From the NCBI RefSeq assembly GCF_010435915.1, contig NZ_JAAFZH010000001.1, forward strand, positions 434,001 to 498,000: DNA of 64,000 nucleotides, given 5' to 3'. Of the stretch, positions 38,101 through 45,892 are shown piece after piece; within the stretch, counting starts at the first letter, position 1; each line of letters opens with the position of its first letter. The notes below the pieces were generated by a model. It ran no database searches, was not told where the DNA came from, and worked only from the letters and a program-made list of their open reading frames with translations. Source of the DNA: Spirosoma terrae (GTDB lineage Bacteria; Bacteroidota; Bacteroidia; Cytophagales; Spirosomataceae). Position numbers and translations under genes: made by a program.

Positions 38101-38810
38101 ACTACGGCAACCGCGCCAGTTAAGTCTTTCTTGCGCTGCGTACCGTACCCTACAACGACAACTTCGGTCAGTGATTTTACATCCGGAGCCAGTTTAATGT
38201 CGGGCAACGTAGTGCGATTGTTGATGGCAATTTCCTGCGACGTGTAGCTAATGGAGGAGATAACCAGCGTACCATTACCATCCGGTACGTTCAGCGTGAA
38301 TTTTCCGTCGCCATCCGTTGCTGTTCCAACATTGTTTGAACCTTTCACCAGTACCGTCGCTCCGGGCAGACCATCGCCCTTTTCATCAAGAACCCGACCT
38401 GTGACGGTAATGGGAGGAACGGGTTTTTCGGCGTTTGGGCCGACAGACTGCGTACGTTTTAGTATGATATTCTTTCCTCCGAGTTCGTAGCTGATAGACG
38501 CTGGGCCCAGCACAGCTTCCAGTACGTCGGCCAGGCGTTCGTTCGTAAATGTAAGAGGGGCAATACGTTGCTGAGTGAAGATGCGAGGGTTATACATAAA
38601 CTTCACATCGGCTTCTTTGCTAATACGATTGATGGCTTGTTCAACGGTCAGGTTAGAAAGTTGCAGGCTTACCCGCCGATTGAGTAGTTCCTGACCATAC
38701 GTATCGCTCGCCTGTGCTATGGAAGCAAAGACGGTTACTACGCAAAACAGGTAAAAACTAACTCGCATAATTTTGAGCAGCCTTTGCTGCATTTGTATTC
38801 GAATTGTCAT
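35199..38810 (-). CDS. SusC/RagA TonB-linked outer-membrane transporter with STN domain
   Basis: This 1203-residue transporter starts from the ATG at 38810 (MTIRIQMQQRLL); the frame opens further upstream only with TTG. After the signal peptide comes an STN signalling domain (about 45-110, LQLSNLTVEQAINRISKE), then a carboxypeptidase-regulatory-like domain (GRVLDEKGDGLPGATVLVKG). The SusC hallmark VVVGYGTQRKKDLTGAV, plug and 22-strand barrel follow, ending FLFGLNVTF. The STN domain normally reports substrate binding to a FecR-type anti-sigma factor, and such a pair is encoded immediately upstream. SusD follows on the same strand. A short hairpin (ACCCTG/CAGGGT, 38856-38870) lies in the leader between FecR and SusC. 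Confidence 0.95.
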   Translation of the reverse strand: MTIRIQMQQRLLKIMRVSFYLFCVVTVFASIAQASDTYGQELLNRRVSLQLSNLTVEQAINRISKEADVKFMYNPRIFTQQRIAPLTFTNERLADVLEAVLGPASISYELGGKNIILKRTQSVGPNAEKPVPPITVTGRVLDEKGDGLPGATVLVKGSNNVGTATDGDGKFTLNVPDGNGTLVISSISYTSQEIAINNRTTLPDIKLAPDVKSLTEVVVVGYGTQRKKDLTGAVAVVNVAELQQQPTAQITNQLQGRASGVTVLGSGQPGEAPQVRIRGLNTFGNNQPLYVVDGVPTQNINDINPNDVASMQVLKDAGSASIYGSRAANGVIIITTRRGTGKVKVQYDAYYGVQTPKSGNVWNLLNPQETAQLKFNAIRNSDPNAVINDPLYGSGATPVLPDYIAPQGAKEGDPSVNPSLYNVNPTYNSADQYNSFYRITRANKAGTDWFHEIFKPAPITSHNLAVSGGGPQGNYLFSFNYFNQQGTLINTYLKRYTIRSNSQYNIRENIRVGENLAFSVTDNPRINALTEGSAIGMAFREQPIIPVYDIMGNYAGGYGQGLGNANNPVAIQQRTSNNRGLSNRLFGNMYAEIDFLKDFTARSSFGGELFMGNFRSFSYPTYENQENTTTNTYTENTFSGYNWTWTNTIQYQHNFNNTHDLKVVVGTEAYQNRGQNVGGSTQGYFSFDPNFTNLSTGAGTPTNYSNRYSDALFSLIGRVDYSLKDKYLLGATIRRDGSSRFQTYQYGWFPAISAGWRVSQESFMGGLTWVNDLKIRGGYGIMGNQLNVDPANAYTTYGGDRTSSYYSVTGSNSSNVLGFQRTRIGNPDAKWEKNINANIGFDASLWKGKLDLTVDYYHKEVRDLLYTLELAGTAGLGTAPAVNVAKMRNQGIDLAASSNFNITSDLKLNATLTFTTYNNKIVSLAEGIDYFDQEGRRFNGSYIVRNAVGHSIGQFYGYKTTGFWNSQEEIDAANTQARQATGNPNAVYQNDVAVGRFRYADTNGDGQITDADRTYLGNPNPKFSYGLNLGANYKQFDFSIFFYGTQGNDIWNNVRWWTDFNANFQGAKSKTALYDSWTPENHNAKAPIQETVGSFSSANVPNSYFVENGSYLRAKNAQLGYTLPGNTLKKLGVERLRVYVQAANLFTITKYSGLDPEIGTTANTNNSSGGSLNQSFSNNTSFGIDEGVYPNQRQFLFGLNVTF

Positions 38811-39000
38811 ACTTTTGAATTGGTTGTCGGTTTGAATCGGCAATAAAATTCCCTTACCCTGCTTCAGGGTGCTTTTTGGAAGAGAGCAAGTGGGGAATTA
38901 CTTCAGGAGTCAGTGGTGTTGCAGCATCGCTGACTCTTTTTTGTAATAGGCGCTTAGAGGTGTTTTTCGGGCATAGGCTAGAAAATTGGTTTAAGTATTT

Positions 39001-40098
39001 CTATTGGCATCCTTTACTAGTAATTAAGATTTTTCCATCCATCTGTTCGTACTCCGCGTCCAGCGTCTGACAGATCATATGCAGTTTTTCGAAAAGCGGT
39101 TCGTCGTCTAAAGAGGCTGTCAGATAGCAGTTTTTCATAACCTCCGAATCAAAAACAATCTCGATTCCGTACGCCTTTTCCAGCGATGAGAATACCTGCA
39201 ACATGGGAGCGCCAGTAAACTCGAACATCGAACGCTGGATGGGCATGTCGAGCAGCGTAGGCGATTCAACTAATGTACGTAGCAGATGATCGGTATCCCG
39301 GTTGAAATGAACGCGCTGATTGGGGGTAAGAACAAGCCCGGTTAGTGTGTGTGATTCTTGTTTCTGAGTTCGTTCGCTGTCGGAACGTGAAAAAACAGAC
39401 ACCCGCCCCGTCTTGACTGTTACGTCTACCGTATGTTTCTCATACGCCCGAACGGTGAAACTGGTGCCTAATACTTTCGTGATCAGATTATCGGCGTAGA
39501 CAAAAAATGGTTTGTGAGGATTCTTGGCGACTTCAAAAAAGGCCTCTCCAATCAGATACACTTCGCGCTTCGTATGGCTGTTAAAATTGCTCGGATAACT
39601 GATGCGGCTGTTGGGCTGCAGCAACACCGAACTACCATCGGCCAATAATACCAGATGAGTTTTAGTTCCTGTATTAACCACTTCCTTCATAGGAAGCTGA
39701 GCGGACGAGACCAGTTTTTTATACGTAGCGGCAGGTCTATCCTGGTACGTTGTCCAGGCGAACCAGCCTGCTAAGCATAGCACGAGCGAAGCGGCTACTA
39801 ACCAGCTTGCCCGCCGATATGTCCAGAACGAGAGTTGGGATGGCTGGCCAGGTTCAGTGTCCAGCATGATTTGCTGGATGCGCTGGCCCATACTAGCCGG
39901 TGTAGGCACGAGTGGTTCGTCGTAAATAGCCAATAGCGTTTCCCTGGCCTGCATCATCAGCAGGGCTTTTGCAGGAAACATGGCTGGAAACTGATCCCAC
40001 CATTCCGTGATGGACGGCGAGGCTCGTTCAAATACCCACGATCGGAATGATTCGTCTTCCAGGAAATCATGTAGCTCGAAATGATCAAATGATTTCAT
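39001..40098 (-). CDS. FecR-type anti-sigma factor
   Basis: This 365-residue inner-membrane regulator has a cytosolic N-terminal part that should hold the sigma factor, one membrane helix (about 90-110, SWLVAASLVLCLAGWFAW) and a periplasmic FecR domain (about 135-245, with LLADGSSVLLQPNSRISYP and GEAFFEVAKNPHKPF). The C-terminal DUF4974-like/STN-contact domain has LDMPIQRSMFEFTGAPMLQV. In such systems the STN domain of the loaded SusC touches FecR, releasing the sigma factor. The gene lies between the sigma gene (99 bases upstream) and susC (190 bases downstream), which is the standard arrangement. Confidence 0.93.
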   Translation of the reverse strand: MKSFDHFELHDFLEDESFRSWVFERASPSITEWWDQFPAMFPAKALLMMQARETLLAIYDEPLVPTPASMGQRIQQIMLDTEPGQPSQLSFWTYRRASWLVAASLVLCLAGWFAWTTYQDRPAATYKKLVSSAQLPMKEVVNTGTKTHLVLLADGSSVLLQPNSRISYPSNFNSHTKREVYLIGEAFFEVAKNPHKPFFVYADNLITKVLGTSFTVRAYEKHTVDVTVKTGRVSVFSRSDSERTQKQESHTLTGLVLTPNQRVHFNRDTDHLLRTLVESPTLLDMPIQRSMFEFTGAPMLQVFSSLEKAYGIEIVFDSEVMKNCYLTASLDDEPLFEKLHMICQTLDAEYEQMDGKILITSKGCQ

Positions 40099-40197
40099 AG
40101 AAAAGGTCTATTTTGGGCTGTTTATATTGATATAATTAGCCGAACCTCATCCCATACCCTGTATTTGCGTTTTTTTTATTGAAATACTGCAAAAGTA

Positions 40198-40758
40198 TTA
40201 CCAGTGTTCCCGCAGAAAGTTCAGGGCTTTGTGCAGATGATTGGATACCGACTGGCGATTAATGCTCATTACCTGGGCAATGGTATCAATATCGAGCTCT
40301 TCGAAGTAACGGAGATGGAGCGCTTCCTGCTGGCGTTGAGGCAGGAGATCGATCAGGGTTTTTATCTTTCGGGCAGAGAGCTGTTCGGTTTCGATAAGAA
40401 CAACAAACTCTTCGAAGTTCTGCTCAGGGGCATGGTCGAGCGCTTCGTCTTCGTCGACCCAGCCCCGGCGCTGGGTGCGCTGTAATTCCAGCAGGATTTT
40501 ATGCCGAAATGACTTAAGGAGGTACTTTTTGATACTATCGGTGCCGCTAATGTGTGTTCGTCGTTCCCATATATAGACGAACATATCGTGCAGGCAATCC
40601 TCAATCAGGCCGGTGTCTTTGCTGTAGCGAGAGCCGAAACGAAACAGGGATGCATAATGAAGCGAGATGATTTGTTCAAACGCTTTGCGGTCACCAGTTT
40701 TGAATCGCTCCCAGAGCGATTCATCAGAAGAGAAGTTTGTTGATAATAATTCATTCAT
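40198..40758 (-). CDS. ECF-type RNA polymerase sigma factor
   Basis: This 186-residue sigma factor starts from the ATG at 40758 (MNELLSTNFSSDE); a TTG at 40788 would add ten residues. Region 2 is visible in AFEQIISLHYASLFRF and DCLHDMFVYIWERR, and region 4 in LLPQRQQEALHLRYFEELD and the helix-turn-helix VMSINRQSVSNHLHKALNFL. It should direct transcription of the downstream SusC/SusD locus when released by the adjacent FecR protein. Its own start lies across a 185-base spacer from the divergent deaminase gene. Confidence 0.94.
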   Translation of the reverse strand: MNELLSTNFSSDESLWERFKTGDRKAFEQIISLHYASLFRFGSRYSKDTGLIEDCLHDMFVYIWERRTHISGTDSIKKYLLKSFRHKILLELQRTQRRGWVDEDEALDHAPEQNFEEFVVLIETEQLSARKIKTLIDLLPQRQQEALHLRYFEELDIDTIAQVMSINRQSVSNHLHKALNFLREHW

Positions 40759-40943
40759 GACGCGCCGAGCAAATAAACCCCAAAACAACGCTTTTTTGGC
40801 TTTATTCGGTTAATAAATGCCTATGGAATGTTAAATATTAGCGTTTTATTACGTGGTTCGATTAAAATAGCGTTAGTCTTACGATTTTAAACAAATTTCT
40901 GAAGTTGTTCAGTTAGCCGATATTAACCATACATACGCAACTT

Positions 40944-41378
40944 ATGGACGAATTTATGCAGGAGGCTATCCGTCAGGCCCAAAAAAGTTTACGTGAAGGT
41001 GGAATTCCAATCGGTTCCGCATTAATCAAGAATGGCGAGTTGGTGGCTTCGGGCCATAACAAGCGGGTTCAGGAGAACAACCCCATTCTGCACGGGGAAA
41101 TGGATTGTCTGAACAACGCCGGACGAGTGGGATCGTTTAAAAATACGGTGATTTATTCGACGCTGATGCCCTGCTACATGTGTGCGGGGACTATTGTTCA
41201 GTTTAAGATTCCGAAAGTGATTGTGGGCGAGTCGCGGACATTTGCCGGAGCACGGGAGTTTATGGAGCAGCACGGTGTAGAAGTTATTGATCTGGATTTA
41301 CCCGAGTGTGTTGAGATGATGAATCAGTTTATTGCTGATAAGCCGACGCTCTGGAATGAAGATATTGGCGAGCTTTAG
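40944..41378 (+). CDS. Nucleoside/cytosine deaminase
   Basis: This 144-residue zinc-dependent deaminase of the CDA fold has HGEMDCLNNAG supplying the first zinc ligand and the proton-shuttling Glu, and MPCYMCAGTIVQF giving the two further cysteine ligands. The arrangement and length fit the cytosine/guanine deaminase-like family of single-domain enzymes, with C-terminal VIDLDLPECVEMM. Substrate (cytosine, guanine or another base) is not decided by the sequence. It is a monocistronic gene with its own promoter region. Confidence 0.9.
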   Translation: MDEFMQEAIRQAQKSLREGGIPIGSALIKNGELVASGHNKRVQENNPILHGEMDCLNNAGRVGSFKNTVIYSTLMPCYMCAGTIVQFKIPKVIVGESRTFAGAREFMEQHGVEVIDLDLPECVEMMNQFIADKPTLWNEDIGEL

Positions 41379-41471
41379 TTTAGTAAATAAAATAAATTAA
41401 ATTAGGTACATATCATTTGTTGGGTAGATTAGTTACCTTGTTTCAAAAAATAACACCGTAACGTCTACCTA

Positions 41472-42299
41472 ATGAGATACTTCCGAATTCAATTGTTGAT
41501 GGCAATAGCCATTTGCCTGTCGTTTTTAAAGACGTTTGCTCAACGCTCTGAGTATTGGCGTGAAAGACCGGGATCGTGGCTGTTAAATACCGGTGTAGGG
41601 ACAACTCGCTACCTGGGTGATCTGAACGAAAGAGGTAATCTGGGACATTTGCGGCTGGGAGTCTCAGTCGGTGTTGCAGCAGCTTATCGGTTCTCCAACC
41701 GGCTGACGTTTCGGGCTGAAACACAGCTATATTTCCTGCGGGGGAGCCAGGCCGATACGTATCTGTCCTATAATAATCTATCGTTTCGTAGTCTGAATCC
41801 TGAAGTCTGGGCGGGTGTCCAGTTCGACTTTTGGCATCCCGAAGACAAAAATCATATCATCGTTCCCTATGCTATAGCTGGCTTTGGCCTGACATATCTG
41901 ACGCCCAAAACCACCTATAAAGGACAAACCTACAGTCTGGCTCCGCTACGTACCGAAGGCGTTACGTATAATCGTCTGCCGCTGATTCTTCGGTACGGTA
42001 TTGGTGTGCCTATTTTGGCCGGAGAACGATTCAAGTGGCATCTCGAAGGTATCTATACCCACGTAATGAGCGATTATCTCGATGATGTCAGTACTGTCTA
42101 TCCAGATCGCAGCACTATGCTGCCGATCGCTGCGGCTCTGTCGGATCGGCGTTCAGAACTTGGGCTACCGCTCAATGCGGCTGGTGCCAAGCGTGGCAAT
42201 AGCACGAAGCGGGATGGTTATTTCATTTTGTCGGGACGATTGATCTGGGTGATCAGTACAGCCAGGCAGCAACATTATCGTAGGAGTATTCGGGGTTAG
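41472..42299 (+). CDS. DUF6089-like outer-membrane beta-barrel protein
   Basis: This 275-residue exported protein has a signal peptide ending TFAQ and an eight- to ten-strand beta-barrel pattern. Typical strands are WLLNTGVGTTRYLGDL, YRFSNRLTFRAETQLYF and YAIAGFGLTYLTPKT. This matches the DUF6089 porin-like group common in Cytophagales; function is not established. A polar loop with NAAGAKRGNSTKRD near the C-terminus could face outside. The polyprenyl synthetase gene follows 44 bases later on the same strand. Confidence 0.8.
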   Translation: MRYFRIQLLMAIAICLSFLKTFAQRSEYWRERPGSWLLNTGVGTTRYLGDLNERGNLGHLRLGVSVGVAAAYRFSNRLTFRAETQLYFLRGSQADTYLSYNNLSFRSLNPEVWAGVQFDFWHPEDKNHIIVPYAIAGFGLTYLTPKTTYKGQTYSLAPLRTEGVTYNRLPLILRYGIGVPILAGERFKWHLEGIYTHVMSDYLDDVSTVYPDRSTMLPIAAALSDRRSELGLPLNAAGAKRGNSTKRDGYFILSGRLIWVISTARQQHYRRSIRG

Positions 42300-42319
42300 G
42301 GTTTTGGGGCTATTTGCCT

Positions 42320-42327
42320 TATTTTTG
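42320..42327 (+). promoter_or_regulatory. Possible Bacteroidota promoter box before the prenyl synthetase
   Basis: TATTTTTG matches the TAnnTTTG box that Bacteroidota use near position -7. A TTTG lies 13 bases upstream, closer than the usual spacing, so the assignment is tentative. Confidence 0.35.
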
Positions 42328-42343
42328 ACCCAAAACCCGGCAA

Positions 42344-43330
42344 ATGCTGCCCTATCGAATGAGTCCAGCTGTATTTATTGAGGCCCTTCAACAAGAACTT
42401 CAACTTACCCAGTACGGTCAATATCCACCCGAACTTTACGATCCGATCCGGTACATTATGAGTCTGGGCGGCAAGCGAATGCGTCCGCTAATGACACTGA
42501 TGTCGGCCTATCTCTTCACTGACGATTGGAAAAAAGCCGTTCGGCCCGCGCTGGCGGTCGAGGTTTTCCATAATTTCACGTTAATGCACGACGATATTAT
42601 GGATCAGGCGCCACTACGTAGGGGCCAGCCAACGGTGCATGAAAAATGGAATCCAAACATTGCCATTTTATCGGGCGATGTTATGCTGGTGCGTGCCTAT
42701 GAATTGATGCTGAACGTAGATGCTGATCAGTTGAAACCAGCCATGGCTCGCTTCACCCAAACAGCGGCTGAGGTTTGCGAAGGGCAGCAGATGGATATGA
42801 ATTTCGAAACACGTTGGGACGTAACGGAAGCCGAATACATCGATATGATCCGGTTGAAAACCTCTGTGTTACTAGGTTACGCCCTTGAACTCGGTGGTTT
42901 GATTGGCAAGGCCGATGCCGAATCGGTCGCCCATCTTTATGAAGGTGGCGTAAATATTGGTCTTGGTTTTCAATTAAAAGACGATTTGCTGGATGTATAT
43001 GGCGATCCGGCGAAATTCGGCAAACAAGTTGGGGGCGATATTATCGCAAATAAAAAAACGTTCCTACTCATAGAAGCGCTTGAGCAGGCCAGCGGCTCTG
43101 TTAAAGAAGAACTGACCGATTGGCTCAATCGCTCCGAGTTCGATAAAGCCGAAAAGGTAAAGGCCGTTACAACCATTTACGACCAATTGGGAATCCGACA
43201 AATTACAGAAGCGCGTATAAACAGCTACTTTGCAAAAGGATTGAAGAATTTCGACCAAATCAAGGCTGATGCCGCCCGCAAGGATTTTTTAATACAATTT
43301 ACCCAACAGTTAATTGAACGGGAAAGCTAA
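42344..43330 (+). CDS. Polyprenyl diphosphate synthase (FPP/GGPP type)
   Basis: This 328-residue trans-prenyltransferase condenses isopentenyl diphosphate with allylic primers in the cytosol. The first aspartate-rich motif is DDIMD in FTLMHDDIMDQAPLRRGQP (about 82-86), and the second is LKDDLLDVYGD. The residue five places before the first motif is Phe, an arrangement linked to shorter chains such as farnesyl or geranylgeranyl; that inference is not decisive. SLGGKRMRPLM carries the diphosphate-binding residues. The dxs gene for the MEP pathway lies 10 kb downstream. An alternative ATG is at 42359. Confidence 0.93.
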   Translation: MLPYRMSPAVFIEALQQELQLTQYGQYPPELYDPIRYIMSLGGKRMRPLMTLMSAYLFTDDWKKAVRPALAVEVFHNFTLMHDDIMDQAPLRRGQPTVHEKWNPNIAILSGDVMLVRAYELMLNVDADQLKPAMARFTQTAAEVCEGQQMDMNFETRWDVTEAEYIDMIRLKTSVLLGYALELGGLIGKADAESVAHLYEGGVNIGLGFQLKDDLLDVYGDPAKFGKQVGGDIIANKKTFLLIEALEQASGSVKEELTDWLNRSEFDKAEKVKAVTTIYDQLGIRQITEARINSYFAKGLKNFDQIKADAARKDFLIQFTQQLIERES

Positions 43331-43344
43331 AATAGTGAGTATGA

Positions 43345-43420
43345 TATAGGATGTATGGAGTAGGATATAAATGTATACCATACATCATACATTATACGTC
43401 ATATTCCATACATCATTTCT
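43345..43420. repeat. Imperfect AT-rich inverted repeat
   Basis: GATGTATGG near 43350 and its complement CCATACATC appear more than once, giving overlapping imperfect arms across the spacer before the rhomboid gene. Arms such as GATGTATGGAGTA and TATTCCATACATC pair with only a few mismatches. It may be a worn dispersed repeat or a leader hairpin. Confidence 0.5.
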
Positions 43421-43427
43421 TCCATTT

Positions 43428-44051
43428 ATGAGTATTACATTAGTTATCATATTGGTCACCGTTGGCATTAGTTTGTGGGCCTGGAACGATTACAGTATCA
43501 TGGATCGCTGGGTCATGAACCCATATAAAGTGGCTAAACGGAATGAATATTACCGTTTTCTGACGTCTGGCTTCCTGCATGCCGACTGGATGCACCTGAT
43601 CTTTAACATGATTAGCCTCTATGCGTTCGGGCAGTTGATGGAGCAGGTATTCGATCAGTTGTTTGGTGTGAGTGGAGCCTTGTATTACGTTGGTTTTTAT
43701 CTGACTGCTATTGTCATATCAGACATTCCTACCTTTTTGAAAAACCGAAAGGATTCAGGCTATAATTCACTGGGAGCATCGGGGGGCGTATCGGCTATAA
43801 TTTTTGCCGCTATTTTAATTAGCCCATTAACCAAACTATACCTGTTCATTATTCCGATCGGTATTCCCGGATTTATCTTTGGGCCAATATACCTGATGTA
43901 CTCTTATTACGAGTCGCGCCGGGGTATGGGCAACGTCAACCACGATGCTCACATCTATGGCGCTTTATTTGGCATTGCCTTTATTATATTAGTTTACCCA
44001 CCCGTATTACCGCAGTTTTTCGAGCAAATTGCCGGTTGGCGATTATTCTAA
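43428..44051 (+). CDS. Rhomboid-family intramembrane serine protease
   Basis: This 207-residue six-helix membrane protein starts from the ATG at 43428 (MSITLVIILVTVGIS); a longer ATG frame at 43371 would run through a repetitive AT-rich spacer and is unlikely. The catalytic Ser is in LGASGGVSAIIF (GxSG), and the His is in NHDAHIYGALFG. HADWMHLIFNM is the conserved helix 2 with its histidine. Such proteases cut within membrane segments; substrates are unknown. It follows the prenyl synthetase gene by 97 bases. Confidence 0.9.
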   Translation: MSITLVIILVTVGISLWAWNDYSIMDRWVMNPYKVAKRNEYYRFLTSGFLHADWMHLIFNMISLYAFGQLMEQVFDQLFGVSGALYYVGFYLTAIVISDIPTFLKNRKDSGYNSLGASGGVSAIIFAAILISPLTKLYLFIIPIGIPGFIFGPIYLMYSYYESRRGMGNVNHDAHIYGALFGIAFIILVYPPVLPQFFEQIAGWRLF

Positions 44052-44071
44052 TGCTTAGCTGAAAAAAGGCT

Positions 44072-44971
44072 ATGTTTACTGTATTTAATCAGCCTTTTCC
44101 GGTTGAAGATTCGTTCGGGCGGCATTTCCTGAGGGCGGCATTGATAGGCCTGTTCATTGGCCTGTTTCTAATTGCCTTTCAGCCTTTTGGGCTAAATGAT
44201 TGGACGACACCCCATAAACTTTGGAAACTGCTCGGTTTTGGGGGCGTTACGTTTATAGTGACAGCCTTTAACTTTATTGCTTGGCCCCGTTTATTGCCTG
44301 ATCTATTCTCGGATAAACGTTGGACTGTTGGGCGTGAGATCTTAATGGCGATGCTGAACGTATTGCTGATTGCCATTGCCAACCGCTTTTATCTGGAATT
44401 TCTGATAGCGGGGGGCAAAAGCGGTATTGGCTGGGGCGGTATGCTTATTGCGACCTTCCTGATTGGTATATTTCCGGTTACGGGTGCCGTATTGTTCAGC
44501 TATATTCGCCAGCTTAAAAAGTATACTGCTGCGGCTGCGGAATTGCCAGTTCATTTACCGGAGCCTATAAGAAGTAACGGAACAGATACTGAGATTGGTG
44601 ATGGCCCGGCAGCTACCATTACGTTGCTGGCTGACAACGAAAAAGATGCCATTACGTTTGCCGCAGCCGATCTCCTCTTCATCGAATCGAGCGATAATTA
44701 CTGCACGGTCGTTTATCTGAAAGACGGCCCAGCCGGGCCTCGCCAACCGGTGAAACCGTTGCTACGTAGCAGTTTGAGTCGGTTGGAGAGCCAGATTGCA
44801 CGGGCTCATATTGTTAGATGCCACCGCTCATACATCGTTAATCTGGATCGGGTTGAGCGAGTAACCGGTAATGCGCAGGGGTATAAACTACACTTGCTGG
44901 GCGGTCAGTTTCAAGTACCCGTAGCCCGAAAATACAACGATACGTTAGTGGCCGAACTAAAATCTTTGTAA
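44072..44971 (+). CDS. Membrane-anchored LytTR transcription factor
   Basis: This 299-residue protein has four N-terminal membrane helices (about 25-150, for example AALIGLFIGLFLIAFQPFG and MLIATFLIGIFPVTGAVLFS) and a C-terminal LytTR DNA-binding domain (about 190-299). In that domain FAAADLLFIESSDNYCTVVY and HIVRCHRSYIVNLDRVERV are characteristic. A DNA-binding domain tethered to the inner membrane suggests a one-component sensor that reads membrane state. It starts 20 bases after the rhomboid gene, so the two may be co-transcribed; a functional link between protease and tethered factor is attractive but unproven. Confidence 0.88.
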   Translation: MFTVFNQPFPVEDSFGRHFLRAALIGLFIGLFLIAFQPFGLNDWTTPHKLWKLLGFGGVTFIVTAFNFIAWPRLLPDLFSDKRWTVGREILMAMLNVLLIAIANRFYLEFLIAGGKSGIGWGGMLIATFLIGIFPVTGAVLFSYIRQLKKYTAAAAELPVHLPEPIRSNGTDTEIGDGPAATITLLADNEKDAITFAAADLLFIESSDNYCTVVYLKDGPAGPRQPVKPLLRSSLSRLESQIARAHIVRCHRSYIVNLDRVERVTGNAQGYKLHLLGGQFQVPVARKYNDTLVAELKSL

Positions 44972-45106
44972 ATCGTCCCAGAGCCGGGGATAAACAGCAT
45001 TTCTGTTTGTCAAACGTCCCAAAGCCTGTTCCTGGCCCCATTAACTAGCATACAATGAGTTTGTTGCCGTAGGTTTGTCTCAGTCAAACGCAACCGACAT
45101 ACGGTC

Positions 45107-45823
45107 ATGAAAACGCTCATTTTTACTCTGCTGATTACGCACATCCTTACTGGTTTTACGGCTTTGCTCGTTGGTCTTGTACCCATGTTTGCCAAAAAAG
45201 GAAGCCGCCTTCATAATCTTACTGGTCTGGTCTATGTGTATTGCATGATTACCGTGGCTATCACCGCTTTGTTGCTATGCGTACTTCAGCCATTTAAAAT
45301 GATGCGCCTTTTCCTGACAGGGATCGCTGTATTTAGCTTTTACCTGAGCATGTCGGGCTGGCGGGCTACCAAACAGAAAGACGGGAGAGTGACAATTCTC
45401 GATAAAGCCCTGATTTACGTAACAGCTTTGGTGAGCGTAGCGATGGTTGGCTTCGGTATCTATCTGCTGGTGTTAAACGGGCCATCCTTTTTTCCCATTC
45501 TGTTTTCGTTCTTTGGTGTGTTGACATTCACCTTTGCTGGCCGGGATATTAAGGCCATAAATCAGCCAATGGAAAAAATGCACTGGTTCTTTCAGCACTT
45601 TACCCGAATGGGAGGTTCTTATATTGCTACGTTTACGGCCGCTTTAGTAACCAATATTAGTCGAGTGCTACCCGCCAATTCACCTGAGTGGACAGCAATC
45701 GCCAGCTGGATTGCTCCGGGGATTATTGGGGGCATGCTGATTGGCCGTACTGTCACTTATTACAAGAAGAAATTTGCAGAGAAAGAAGCCAAGCAAGCGA
45801 CTCCGCAATCGTTGGTTGCCTAA
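45107..45823 (+). CDS. Multi-pass membrane protein of unknown function
   Basis: This 238-residue inner-membrane protein has about seven hydrophobic helices. Histidines at ITHILTGF, SRLHNLTG, EKMHWFFQH and nearby positions are placed near helix ends, as in membrane haem- or metal-binding proteins. I associate it with a DUF2306-like family but cannot confirm that. The C-terminus is basic and cytosolic (KKKFAEKEAKQ). It is single, with the SGNH hydrolase gene convergent downstream. Confidence 0.75.
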   Translation: MKTLIFTLLITHILTGFTALLVGLVPMFAKKGSRLHNLTGLVYVYCMITVAITALLLCVLQPFKMMRLFLTGIAVFSFYLSMSGWRATKQKDGRVTILDKALIYVTALVSVAMVGFGIYLLVLNGPSFFPILFSFFGVLTFTFAGRDIKAINQPMEKMHWFFQHFTRMGGSYIATFTAALVTNISRVLPANSPEWTAIASWIAPGIIGGMLIGRTVTYYKKKFAEKEAKQATPQSLVA

Positions 45824-45892
45824 GTAAACTAAGCGCTACGGTTGTTCCAGATAGCAAAATATTGGCAGGAACAACCGCAGCGCTCAATACAA

